From PALSA-505 sp036267135 (GTDB lineage Bacteria > Actinomycetota > Actinomycetes > Streptosporangiales > Streptosporangiaceae): DNA of 64,000 bases. Under the pieces are notes generated by a model. It was given only the letters and a program-made list of their open reading frames with translations. It was not told where the DNA came from and ran no database searches. Every line of letters starts with the position of its first letter. Position 1 is the stretch's first letter. Positions 50,989 through 59,226 of this stretch are shown one piece after another. The stretch covers positions 1 to 64,000 of the forward strand of contig DATAWQ010000082.1 in the NCBI GenBank assembly GCA_036267135.1, read 5' to 3'. The translations under genes were made by a program, and so were the position numbers.

Positions 50989-51666
50989 TCAGCCGGCGAT
51001 TCCGGCGGCCCGGCGGAACATCTGCTGGGTGGCCCGGACGAGCTGGGTTTCCGTGGGTGGCTGGCCGCCGTGGAAGTGCAGGTCGAGCGCGTGCATCGTC
51101 ATGTAGAACAGCACGGCCGTCGTCTCGGTGTCATCGACCCGGTAGGTACCCGCCGCCACGCCCGCGTCCAGCAGTTCCCGCATGACCTGGGCATGCGGAG
51201 TGTGCGCAGGTCCCCGGTGCTGCCCGGCGTGCCGCCCCCCGGGCCGCGCGGGCTCGGCGCCGCCCGGGCTGGTGACCGCCTGCGGCCGGCCCGGCTGGGC
51301 CTGCCCGGGGCGGCCGGGGCCGTGCTCGTGGCCGCCGTGGTGGAACAGCACCTCGTGCAGTTCGTGCAGTTCGCGGTAGCACTCGAAGGCCGCCTGGACG
51401 GTCGCGTCCAGTTTCGCGGCCCAATCCGGCTGGGCGTCGATGGCGTCCCGCATGCGCTGGGCGAACTGGCTGGAGAACTGCTCCTGCAGGGCGGCCACGA
51501 GATCGTCTTTGGAGCCGAAGTACTGGTAGAAAAGGCCCTTGGAAACCCCGGCGCCGGTGGTGATCTCCTCGAGCGTCGTCGCTGCGATGCCCTTGGTGAT
51601 GAACAGTGACCGGCCGGCCGCGAGCAGGTCGGCTCGCCGTTCCTCGGCAGGCTTAGTCCGCGACAT
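50989..51666 (-). CDS. TetR family repressor
   Basis: A 225-residue repressor. The N-terminal helix-turn-helix is RRADLLAAGRSLFITKGIAATTLEEITTGAGVSKGLFYQYFGSKDDLVAAL, given only by its hallmark YQYFGSKDDL. The middle has a His/Gly/Pro-rich low-complexity insertion (HHGGHEHGPGRPGQ and following, about 112-155). The C-terminal ligand domain ends with MHALDLHFHGGQPP. ATG 51666 is preferred to a GTG one codon earlier, because GGAGG lies 5 bases upstream. It is transcribed divergently from the MFS gene at 51857, with two overlapping palindromes between them. Confidence 0.92.
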   Translation of the reverse strand: MSRTKPAEERRADLLAAGRSLFITKGIAATTLEEITTGAGVSKGLFYQYFGSKDDLVAALQEQFSSQFAQRMRDAIDAQPDWAAKLDATVQAAFECYRELHELHEVLFHHGGHEHGPGRPGQAQPGRPQAVTSPGGAEPARPGGRHAGQHRGPAHTPHAQVMRELLDAGVAAGTYRVDDTETTAVLFYMTMHALDLHFHGGQPPTETQLVRATQQMFRRAAGIAG

Positions 51667-51807
51667 CACCGCCTCCCTTCCCCGAAGCCGTTCCCATCTG
51701 CCCGGCGCTGGTCGTCCCGTTCCCGTCCGGTTCCGCCGGCCCCGGTTCCCTTCGCCCGGCCTACCGGCCGGGGTGATCGTACCTAGGTTCCACCATTGGG
51801 TGACCCC

Positions 51808-51837
51808 CAGTCAATTCAATTGACTGGCGGTCAGTCA
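51808..51837. promoter_or_regulatory. Overlapping TetR-type operators
   Basis: CAGTCAATTCAATTGACTG (51808-51826) is a perfect palindrome around one base. TGACTGGCGGTCAGTCA (51821-51837) has inverted 6-bp arms and shares TGACTG with it. Both lie between the divergent TetR and MFS genes and fit typical TetR binding sites. Confidence 0.82.
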
Positions 51838-51856
51838 CCCTGCGAAACTCGGCGCC

Positions 51857-53173
51857 ATGGGACGCGGCGCGAAGTGGCTCAGGGGACCGGCGCGGCGGGT
51901 GCTCATCGATCTCACGCCGTTGCGCCGCTCGCGGGACTTCCGGATTCTCGTCTCCGGTGAGCTGGCGTCGGTGCTGGGCTCGCAGCTCACCGCGGTCGCC
52001 GTGCCCTATCAGGTGTACCGGCTGACCCATTCCTCCCTCGACGTCGGCCTGGTCTCGCTGGCTGCGCTGTTTCCGCTGATCATCGGTTCGCTGCTCGGCG
52101 GGTCACTGGCCGACGCCGTCGACCGCCGTCGCGTGCTGCTGACGGTCGAGGCGCTGAGCGCGTTGTGCGGCGCCGGGCTGGCCATCAACGCCGACACGGC
52201 CTCGGCCCTGTGGCCGCTGTTCCTGCTGCCGGCGATCGCCGCCGGGCTGAGCGGCTGCGACAGCTCGGCCCGCAACGCCATCGTGCCGAACATGGTCAAG
52301 CGGTCGGAGGTGCCGGCCGCCAACGCGATGTTCCAGTCGCTGTTCCAGCTCGGCGGCGTGGCCGGGCCGGCCGTGGCCGGGCTGCTGCTGGCCGGGGCCG
52401 GGATTAGGTTCGTGTACTGGCTGGACACGGCCGGCTACATCATCTGCATGGGCGCGGTGTTCCTGATCTCCCCGCAGCGCCCGGCGCACACCGGGCACAC
52501 GCCGGGGGTGCGCTCGATCATCGAGGGGTTCCGGTACCTGCGCGGCCGCCAGGGCATTCAGGGCGCCTACCTGCTCGACATCAACGCGATGGTGTTCGGT
52601 ATGCCCAGGGCGCTGTTCCCCGCGCTGGCCTCGACGGTGTTCGGCGGCGGCGCCTCGACGGTCGGCTTCCTGTACGCGGCGCCGGGGGCCGGGGCCCTGA
52701 TCGGCGCGGTGACGACCGGCTGGGTCGGCAAGGTCCGCCGCCAGGGGCTGGCAGTGATCATCGCGGTCATCGCGTGGGGGCTGGCGATAACCGGCTTCGG
52801 GCTGGTGACCTGGCTGCCCGCCGCCCTGGTGCTGCTGGCCGTCGCCGGGTGGGCCGACGTGATCTCGGCGGTGTTCCGCAACACGATCCTTCAGCTCGCC
52901 GCGCCGGATGAGCTCCGGGGCCGGCTGCAGGGCGTGCAGATGGCCGTGGTCGCTGGTGGCCCCAGCCTGGGCGACATGGAGGCGGGCGCGGTGGCCACCG
53001 CCTTCGGTGACAGCACGTCGGTGATCTCGGGCGGCCTCGCCTGCATCGCAGGCGCGCTGCTGCTGGCCCGTCTGCTGCCCGGGTTCCGCCGCCAGCGGGC
53101 CGCGTCACCCACCGCGCCGGCCTCCGGAGAAGCCACACCGGGGGAGGAGAGCGACCGCCCGGTGCCGGCCTGA
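51857..53173 (+). CDS. MFS transporter, EntS/MFS_3-like
   Basis: A 438-residue permease with about 12 helices. It shows the opening RRSRDFRILVSGELASVLGSQLTAVAVPYQVYRLT, here summarised by its S-G-E and V-P-Y-Q-V-Y features. GSLLGGSLADAVDRRRVLL (motif A, D-x-x-D-R-R-R) and SSARNAIVPNMVKRSEVPAANAM follow. These resemble the EntS/tetracycline-resistance-like MFS_3 group that exports siderophores or drugs. It starts at ATG 51857 just downstream of the TetR-type operators, so that repressor probably controls it. The C-terminal tail is charged. It converges with the next MFS gene (37-bp gap). Confidence 0.92.
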   Translation: MGRGAKWLRGPARRVLIDLTPLRRSRDFRILVSGELASVLGSQLTAVAVPYQVYRLTHSSLDVGLVSLAALFPLIIGSLLGGSLADAVDRRRVLLTVEALSALCGAGLAINADTASALWPLFLLPAIAAGLSGCDSSARNAIVPNMVKRSEVPAANAMFQSLFQLGGVAGPAVAGLLLAGAGIRFVYWLDTAGYIICMGAVFLISPQRPAHTGHTPGVRSIIEGFRYLRGRQGIQGAYLLDINAMVFGMPRALFPALASTVFGGGASTVGFLYAAPGAGALIGAVTTGWVGKVRRQGLAVIIAVIAWGLAITGFGLVTWLPAALVLLAVAGWADVISAVFRNTILQLAAPDELRGRLQGVQMAVVAGGPSLGDMEAGAVATAFGDSTSVISGGLACIAGALLLARLLPGFRRQRAASPTAPASGEATPGEESDRPVPA

Positions 53174-53210
53174 CCGCGCGATGCGCGCCGCCAGGCCGGC
53201 ACCGGCGGGT

Positions 53211-55217
53211 TCAGCTGTGCAGCTTGGCCAGTTCCGCTTCGACCATGGCCTCGTGCTCCTGCTCGTCACGCCGGGCGTCGGACGGCTTCCACCGGCCCCG
53301 CAGCAGCGGGATGCTCAGCAGGAAGAGGACGATCCCGGCGAAGCACACCCAGTACCAGGTTCGCCACTGGCTGGCCGTCTGCGCGGCCGCCTTCTGGACG
53401 GCCGCCGCATGCGCGCCCAGATAGGCCAACACGGATGCCGGCACCTTGGCCAGCGCCGTGAGCTGCGTCGTGTAGGGCGCGATAGTCGTCAGATCGGCCG
53501 AGTAGGGCGCGATGGTCTTCAGGTCAGCCGCGTACGGGGCGACGGTCTTCAGCGCGGGCCCGACCGCGATCACGCCAGCGATGGCCGCCTGATTGGCCGA
53601 GATGGTGGTGAGGATCTTTAGGCCCTTGGCGCCGCCTCCGGCGGCCGTGACCGCCTGGGCCGACAGGGCGGGCGGGATCTTGGCCGGGTTGGTGTACTTG
53701 GCCAGCTTGGCGAACAGCGTCGGGTTGGACTCGATCACCGCGAGTTCGGGCGCGAACTTCTGCGCGTTCCCCAGTTGCGTCGCGTCGGTCTTGGCGGTGG
53801 CCAGCACCGGCGGCGGGATCTTCTGCGCGGTGGCCAGGACGGACGGCGGGATCTTCTTTACGGCCGCCACGACCTGCGGATGAGTCTGCGCGAACGCGAG
53901 CTGAGTCTTGTACGTGGCCGCATATGCCTGCACGGTCGATCCGTAGTTGACCAGCGGGGTGACCGAGTTGATGACCAGGGGGATGATCAGGAACGAGATG
54001 AAGATGACCACGCGGATGATCCAGCCCCAGATGGCCAGGCCGGTGGCGGTGAGCGCCGGGTTGCGGGCCTCGACGGTCTCGGTGAAGCTGGCCATCCACG
54101 GCGTGTAGGCCACGCCGAGGAAAAACGCCCCGATGGCCAGGATGATGGCGAGCGTGTAGTAGCTGGGGTGGTGGCCGGCCTGCAGCAGGTAGACCACGGT
54201 CGCCGCCGCGGCGCCGATTCCGCCGATCACCATGAAGGGCTTGCGCACCCGGAGCCGGTCGGAGACCAGCCCGACCAGGATCACCGCGATGACGTTGAAA
54301 CCCCAGTTCCAGTTGCCGAGCCCGTTGGCGTCCTTGATCGAGAAGCCGAACACGGTGCTCAGGTAGATGAGGCTGAACGCGACGGCCGTGTAGTAGATGA
54401 GCAGCATCACGGCCACGGCAACTGAAGAGATGATCACGTCTGCCTTGAGCAGTTGACGCCACGGGTGGCGCAGCGCCGCCTCGATGTCCAGGCCCTTGGC
54501 CCGAGCCTCGATCAGGGCCCGGTCGCGCATCGTCACCATGAGCTGGTCCCGCAGTTGCGGGGACAGTTCGCGCAGCCCGACCAGCGCGATCACGAACACG
54601 ACCAGGCCGACTACGCCGCAGATGCGGAACTCGTGTGTCCAGAACCTGGTGTTGTGCACGATGGCGGGGATGGTGGCGCTGCCCACGACCGCGACGATCA
54701 GGCTCCCGACTACCGGCCCGCTGGTCCAAAAGCCCATGGCCGTGGCCCGGCCCACCTGCGGGGAGAAGTCCCGGATCAGGGCGGGTGTGGCCACCAGGCA
54801 GACGCCCTCGATCAGGCCGACCACGAAGTACTCGATGCCGAAGGCCCACCGACTGGTCGCGGCCGGGATGATAAACAGGGTGAACACCCCGGTCAGGAAC
54901 AGGCCGCCAACGACCAGGTTGGCCCGCCCCCACCGGTCGGTGATGCCGGCGAACAGCGAGCCGAAGGCACCGATCAGGTTGCCGAACGCCAGGATGACTA
55001 CAAAGAACGTAAAGCTCATGTGCAGGTTGGCCAGCATCAGCGTGGACACCGAGCCGACCACGTAAAGCTCGTAATACAACGTGATGGTGGCCAGCACGGT
55101 GATGGCCAGGTAGACGGTGCGGGCGGTGGTGTCCGGATAGCCGCCGAGTTGCCGGCGCCACAGTGCCGACAGGCCTCTGCCCCTACCGGGGACTGTGTCC
55201 GCTGCAGTCGCATTCAT
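53211..55217 (-). CDS. MFS transporter with a large repeat-rich insertion
   Basis: A 668-residue permease. The first 11 or so helices are of sugar-transporter-like MFS type (LYYELYVVGSVSTLMLANLH, LIGAFGSLFAGITDRWGRANLVVG with motif A, RVRKPFMVIGG). Between the helix ending near LVINSVTPLVN and the last helix (WYWVCFAGIVLFLLSIPLL) lies a segment of about 185 residues, residues 430-613, not found in ordinary MFS proteins. It contains IPPSVLATAQK repeated twice and L-K-T-V/I-A-P-Y-x-A-D repeated about three times. It is predicted to lie outside the membrane and to be helical. ATG 55217 is preferred to a longer frame. The gene diverges from a TetR gene across palindromes. Confidence 0.88.
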   Translation of the reverse strand: MNATAADTVPGRGRGLSALWRRQLGGYPDTTARTVYLAITVLATITLYYELYVVGSVSTLMLANLHMSFTFFVVILAFGNLIGAFGSLFAGITDRWGRANLVVGGLFLTGVFTLFIIPAATSRWAFGIEYFVVGLIEGVCLVATPALIRDFSPQVGRATAMGFWTSGPVVGSLIVAVVGSATIPAIVHNTRFWTHEFRICGVVGLVVFVIALVGLRELSPQLRDQLMVTMRDRALIEARAKGLDIEAALRHPWRQLLKADVIISSVAVAVMLLIYYTAVAFSLIYLSTVFGFSIKDANGLGNWNWGFNVIAVILVGLVSDRLRVRKPFMVIGGIGAAAATVVYLLQAGHHPSYYTLAIILAIGAFFLGVAYTPWMASFTETVEARNPALTATGLAIWGWIIRVVIFISFLIIPLVINSVTPLVNYGSTVQAYAATYKTQLAFAQTHPQVVAAVKKIPPSVLATAQKIPPPVLATAKTDATQLGNAQKFAPELAVIESNPTLFAKLAKYTNPAKIPPALSAQAVTAAGGGAKGLKILTTISANQAAIAGVIAVGPALKTVAPYAADLKTIAPYSADLTTIAPYTTQLTALAKVPASVLAYLGAHAAAVQKAAAQTASQWRTWYWVCFAGIVLFLLSIPLLRGRWKPSDARRDEQEHEAMVEAELAKLHS

Positions 55218-55290
55218 GCGGTCCTCGCAATGGTCGTCGGGCCTAAGCCCGGATGCCGGGAGCGCCGAGGCCGGCCCGCGTCGGCGCGTT

Positions 55291-55330
55291 AGCACACGTG
55301 CTGTGCTAGCACATAAGTACTAGTACGTAC
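55291..55330. promoter_or_regulatory. Palindromic operators between MFS and TetR genes
   Basis: GTGCTAGCAC (55303-55312) and GTACTAGTAC (55317-55326) are perfect 10-bp palindromes with related CTAG centres, and AAGTAC/GTACTT flank the latter. They likely bind the TetR encoded at 55356. Confidence 0.78.
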
Positions 55331-55355
55331 TTTTGTTGTTCGTTATGTTAGGAGT

Positions 55356-56054
55356 GTGTCCGCACTCAGACAAGAGGGTGTGCTCGCCGGTACCCACGAA
55401 GGTGAGCCCGGCCTGCCCCGTGGCCGCAGCGGACTGCCCGCCGAGGAGGTGCGCGCGGCCCAGCGGGAACGCTTGCTCCGGTCGGCCGTGGCCGCGGTGG
55501 CCAGGCGCGGGTTCGGCGAAACCACCGTGGCCGAGATCGTCCGCGGCGCCCGCGTGTCCAAGGCCGCCTTCTACGCGCACTTCACCGATAAGGAGGATTG
55601 TTTCCTCGCCGCCACCGGTCAGGGCCGCGAACTGATGATCGACCGGGTCATCGCCGCGGCCAAGGCGCTGCCCCCGGCCGCGTCCGCCGAGGATGTGCTG
55701 CGCGCCGGGCTGCGGGCCTTTCTGGAGTTCCTGGTGCAGGAGTCGACCTTCACCCGCGCGTTCTACATCGACATGCCCGCGGTGGGCACCCGCGCGGTCG
55801 AGCGGATCGAGAACGCGCAGCACAGCTTCGCGCGGCTGAACCGGGCCTGGCACGAGCGCGCCCGCCTCGACCATCCCGACTGGCCCACCGTGCCCTACCA
55901 GGCCTATTTCGCCCTGGCCGGCGCCACCACCGAGCTCATCCGCGCCGAGGTCAGGCAGGGCCGGACCGAGACCATGGCCAACCTGGAGGACACGCTTGTC
56001 TGCCTGCACCTGGCCGTTCTCGCCGCCCGCCCCTGGATCGCCCCCATGCCCTGA
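55356..56054 (+). CDS. TetR family regulator
   Basis: A 232-residue regulator. A short N-terminal extension (about 1-30, Gly/Glu/Arg-rich) precedes the helix-turn-helix RLLRSAVAAVARRGFGETTVAEIV ... RVSKAAFYAHFTDKEDCFLAA, hallmarks KAAFYAHFTDKEDC. The C-terminal part (about 85-232) is a ligand domain of the TetR_C type. The start is uncertain: GTG 55356 has GGAG nearly touching it, and GTG 55380 is a second option. It is divergent from the large MFS gene, with palindromes between, so it probably controls that transporter and itself. Confidence 0.9.
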   Translation: MSALRQEGVLAGTHEGEPGLPRGRSGLPAEEVRAAQRERLLRSAVAAVARRGFGETTVAEIVRGARVSKAAFYAHFTDKEDCFLAATGQGRELMIDRVIAAAKALPPAASAEDVLRAGLRAFLEFLVQESTFTRAFYIDMPAVGTRAVERIENAQHSFARLNRAWHERARLDHPDWPTVPYQAYFALAGATTELIRAEVRQGRTETMANLEDTLVCLHLAVLAARPWIAPMP

Positions 56055-56063
56055 AGCGCGGGA

Positions 56064-56924
56064 TTACGACCGGGCCAGAGCGGTCCGGTAGAGGGCATCC
56101 ACGCTCGGCCCGAATCTGGCCGCGTACGACACACCCGACGTGTCGCCACCCTTCTCGTAGCCGCCGATCACGCCGATCAAGGTGCCCAGACCGGTCGACG
56201 GGCTGACCCCCGACAGCAGCGGGCTGCCACTGGTGCCGAAGCTGTAGCCGGTGCAGTCGAACTGGAGCTGGTCCGGGCTGAACCAGCGCATCTGGTTGGT
56301 GCAGCGGATCGGCACGTCACTGTTACTCGGATAGCCGGTGACCTGGACGGCCTGCCCGTACGGCTCGGCGAAGCTGAGCTGCTCGGAGCCGGTGAGCCTG
56401 GCCACGTCGCCGTCACCCCGCCCGCCCACGGCCAAGAAGGCCACATCGTCGTCGGGGTCGGCCGACGCGGCCCAGGCGTGGTCCACGATCACCTGGGTGA
56501 CGGGCCAGACTCCGTAGGGAGCCCGGCCGCCGTGGTAGTCCGGCACGAACACCACGTGGCCGGACGGGACGTGGCTTATGCAGTGGGCGGCGGTGAGCAG
56601 CAGGTTGCCGTGCGGGCTGCTCACCACGCTCGCGGTGCAAAAGTGGCTGCCCAGGCGGCCGCCGGTGCCCGCGAACAGGGCACCGATGGCCGGACTGCCG
56701 CCGGACACGCTGGCCTGCGCCATCGGCCCGGGGCTCAGCTCCGCGTGCTGGGCCAGCGACTGCACGGCGGCCGACAGCCTGCCCCGCAGACGGCTCGGGT
56801 TCGGCCGGGCGGGGTGCATCAGCAGCAGCACCAAGCCGACGGTCGCCACGCTGGCCACGGCCACGGCGATCGGATTCGGCCATCGGCTGGCCGGGCGGCC
56901 AGCCGCCCTGTGCCCCCTCCCCAT
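56064..56924 (-). CDS. Membrane-anchored trypsin-like serine protease
   Basis: A 286-residue exported peptidase. One N-terminal membrane segment (IAVAVASVATVGLVLLLM, about 19-36) serves as signal or anchor. The protease domain has a candidate triad of H114 in LLTAAHC, D160 in DPDDDVAFLAV and S232 in SFGTSGSPLLSGV. Cys pairs in SHFCTASV and AAHCIS, and in IRCTN and FDCTG, could form disulfides outside the cell. Substrates are not known. ATG 56924 begins the anchor; a longer frame to 57254 is antisense to the next gene. It starts 4 bp after the TOPRIM gene's stop, so the two are likely one operon. It is the second trypsin-type gene in the window, but this one is exported. Confidence 0.88.
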   Translation of the reverse strand: MGRGHRAAGRPASRWPNPIAVAVASVATVGLVLLLMHPARPNPSRLRGRLSAAVQSLAQHAELSPGPMAQASVSGGSPAIGALFAGTGGRLGSHFCTASVVSSPHGNLLLTAAHCISHVPSGHVVFVPDYHGGRAPYGVWPVTQVIVDHAWAASADPDDDVAFLAVGGRGDGDVARLTGSEQLSFAEPYGQAVQVTGYPSNSDVPIRCTNQMRWFSPDQLQFDCTGYSFGTSGSPLLSGVSPSTGLGTLIGVIGGYEKGGDTSGVSYAARFGPSVDALYRTALARS

Positions 56925-56928
56925 GCCC

Positions 56929-57681
56929 CTAGCTAACCACCTCGCCACCGGCCTGGCCTGCCACGACATGCGCGAGCACCCGGTCAAGCGGCCTGGGCAC
57001 CCGGTCCAGATCCAGAGCCTCCACCAGCAGTCGCGCGTACTGCGCCTTGCGCCCTGAATGGGTAGCCATGAAGTGCCTGAGCTGTTTGTGCGGCGGCGTG
57101 CCCCGGTGCGCGGGCTGCTTCTGGAAGGTGCGGAAGGCGCCGAGTTCACCTTGCCCGCGCGCCACCTCTTCCACCGCCGCCACGCCGAGCGACCGGATGA
57201 GCTCGTCCTCCAGGTCGGCCACGCACACGAAAAACCCGAGCCGCTCGGCGCCACCCCGGGTCAGGCCGGACCCGAGCCCGGCCCGCTCGAGCCCCCGATG
57301 GAAATCGCCCTCTTCGGCCTCGTCGCACAGGCCGGCCAGCCGGACACCGAGTCCCGGCGGGCCGAGCAACCCGAGAAAGTGGCCAACGTTCGTGGCGCCA
57401 CCCATGGCGACGACCGCCACACCCTCCTGGCCGAGGTCGCGGCCCTGGCGTACGGCCAGTGTTTCCAGGGCCGCCCGGTCGCTTACTCCCTCGACAAGCA
57501 CGACCGTCGCCGCGCCAGCCGACCGCACCCGGTCACAAGCCTGGGTGACCACCAGCGGGTGGCGCAGACCACGCACGATGGCATTGTCCCCCCTGGCCTG
57601 GGTGGCACTGACCTGGGCGATGCGGTGTGCTCCGGGCCGGTCGCTCACAATGGACGACGTTAGCCGGGACCAGATAGCCAT
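56929..57681 (-). CDS. TOPRIM-domain protein
   Basis: A 250-residue protein with an OLD/primase-like TOPRIM fold. The catalytic Glu lies in TVVLVEGVSDRAALETLA (about residue 66). The Asp/Glu cluster is in GLCDEAEEGDFHRGLERAGLG, and VCVADLEDELIRSLG follows. Similar actinobacterial TOPRIM proteins are annotated as nucleotidyl transferase/hydrolase-domain proteins without known action. ATG 57681 is used; a GTG at 57693 is an alternative, with no ribosome site for either. It is followed after 4 bp by the exported protease, an unusual pairing of a nucleic-acid-type domain with a protease. Confidence 0.78.
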   Translation of the reverse strand: MAIWSRLTSSIVSDRPGAHRIAQVSATQARGDNAIVRGLRHPLVVTQACDRVRSAGAATVVLVEGVSDRAALETLAVRQGRDLGQEGVAVVAMGGATNVGHFLGLLGPPGLGVRLAGLCDEAEEGDFHRGLERAGLGSGLTRGGAERLGFFVCVADLEDELIRSLGVAAVEEVARGQGELGAFRTFQKQPAHRGTPPHKQLRHFMATHSGRKAQYARLLVEALDLDRVPRPLDRVLAHVVAGQAGGEVVS

Positions 57682-57786
57682 TGCCAGCGCCACCGGGGTG
57701 GGCTGAGCCTGGGCCCGGCCACCGGCCGGTCAACACGGACCCCTCCAGTACTGACCAAAGTGACTGGCGAGTAATAAAGTCTTAAC

Positions 57787-58803
57787 GTGGGCGAATCTAA
57801 GGTGACCGGCAGTTCGTGGGGGTCTGGCTCGCGGATCGGGCTCGTGCTCGGCGCGGGCGGTGTGCTGGGCGCGGCCTGGATGACCGGCCTGCTGCCGTCG
57901 TTGCAGGAACGGCTGCCCGGACCGGTCGGCGACCTGGACGTGATCGTCGGCACCAGCGCGGGCAGCGTGATCACCGCCGCGCTGCGCTGCGGCGTGAGCA
58001 TCGAGGACATGCTGGCCTACCAGCGCGGCGAGGCCGCCGGCCTGCTCAGCGACCCGACCCTGCAGGTGCTCGACGGCCCGCTGCCGCCGCTGCCGAGCTG
58101 GCGGGTCGGCTCCCCGGCGCTGGTCCGGGCCAGCCTGCGCCGGCCGCACCAGGTCAGTCCCTGGGTGGCCGCGACCGGATGGCTGCCGCGCGGCCGCGGC
58201 CGGCACGTGCCGCTGCGCGCCATGGTCGACCTGGTGTACCTGCAGGCCCGCCAGCAGCCCGGCTGGCAGCCTGAGCAGCCGGGGTGGGTGATGGGCCGCA
58301 CCTGGATCTGCACGGTCGACTACGATTCCGGCCGCCGCGTGATCTTCGGCCGCGACGGCTCGCCGCCCGCGCCGCTGCCCGACGCCGTCGTCGCCTCCTG
58401 CTCCATCCCCGGCTGGTACGAGCCCGTCCCGATCAGCGGCAGGCGTTACGTGGACGGCGGGGTCTGCTCGGTGACCTCCCTGGACCTGATGGCCGAGGCG
58501 GACGTGGACCACGTCTACGTGCTGGCGCCGATGGCCAGCGTCACCGCCGACCACCCGCGCCGCCGGATCGAGCGGGCCGAGCGCCGGATCCGGCGCCTGA
58601 TCACCCGGGGCCTGCTGAACTCGGCCCGCGATCTGCGCTCCCGCGGCATCCGCGTCACCGTGCTCACCCCCGGCCCCGAAGACCTGGCCGCGATCGGCTG
58701 GAACCTGATGGACCCGCGCCGCCGCCAGGCCGTGCTGGAGACCTCTCTCCGTACCTCACCGGCCGCACTCGCCGCCGCCCCATCCCGGGTCTCCGGCGGC
58801 TGA
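57787..58803 (+). CDS. Patatin-like phospholipase
   Basis: A 338-residue acyl hydrolase. The oxyanion loop is LVLGAGGVLGAAWMTGL (near residue 20-36), and the catalytic Ser is S57 in GTSAGS. The dyad Asp is in YVDGGVCSVTSLDLM. The family releases fatty acids from phospholipids, and bacterial members may act on host or own membranes. The GTG start at 57787 lies 106 bp from the divergent TOPRIM gene. A long C-terminal helix rich in Arg (RRRIERAERRIRRLI) follows the dyad. No signal peptide is visible. Confidence 0.93.
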   Translation: MGESKVTGSSWGSGSRIGLVLGAGGVLGAAWMTGLLPSLQERLPGPVGDLDVIVGTSAGSVITAALRCGVSIEDMLAYQRGEAAGLLSDPTLQVLDGPLPPLPSWRVGSPALVRASLRRPHQVSPWVAATGWLPRGRGRHVPLRAMVDLVYLQARQQPGWQPEQPGWVMGRTWICTVDYDSGRRVIFGRDGSPPAPLPDAVVASCSIPGWYEPVPISGRRYVDGGVCSVTSLDLMAEADVDHVYVLAPMASVTADHPRRRIERAERRIRRLITRGLLNSARDLRSRGIRVTVLTPGPEDLAAIGWNLMDPRRRQAVLETSLRTSPAALAAAPSRVSGG

Positions 58804-59226
58804 CCGCCCCGCTGACCGCGCCTTTTTGTGACCTGAACGGCTGCGCGAGGCCCGTCACCCAGCGCCGCGAACCCGCTCACACATGAACCAGGCCCGCGGC
58901 GCCGCTGGAGATCATGCGCTCCGGTGCCAGCCCGGCCCAAGAGGGTGCCGGCGCGTCGGGAGCCGTCACCGATATTGCCGCGCTGACGTGCCTAAAAGCC
59001 TTTTAGCGGAACGAAATATATCGTTTCGAGGCCAACTTGTTATCCGGTGGCGTAGCATCCCTTCCAGTCGGATCCGGCGCGCGATCCGATCACGGTGATG
59101 CCGTTCTTAAACCGACGGCGTTTCAGGGCAGTGCTTTCATGGTGATGCTTTCATGGTGATGCTTTCATGGCCGTGGTTTCATGACAGCGCTTTATGTGTG
59201 TTGAATCGTTCCGCTGGGAGGGAATG
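58804..59226. other. AT-rich intergenic region with palindromes and repeats
   Basis: No gene is supported in these 423 bp. CTAAAAGCCTTTTAG (58992-59006) is a perfect stem with a 3-base loop. CGAAATATATCGTTTCG (59012-59028) has 5-bp inverted arms. A GTGATGCTTTCATG-type unit repeats three times from about 59130 to 59172. The palindromes could be operators or promoters for the heme-type membrane gene. Confidence 0.65.
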
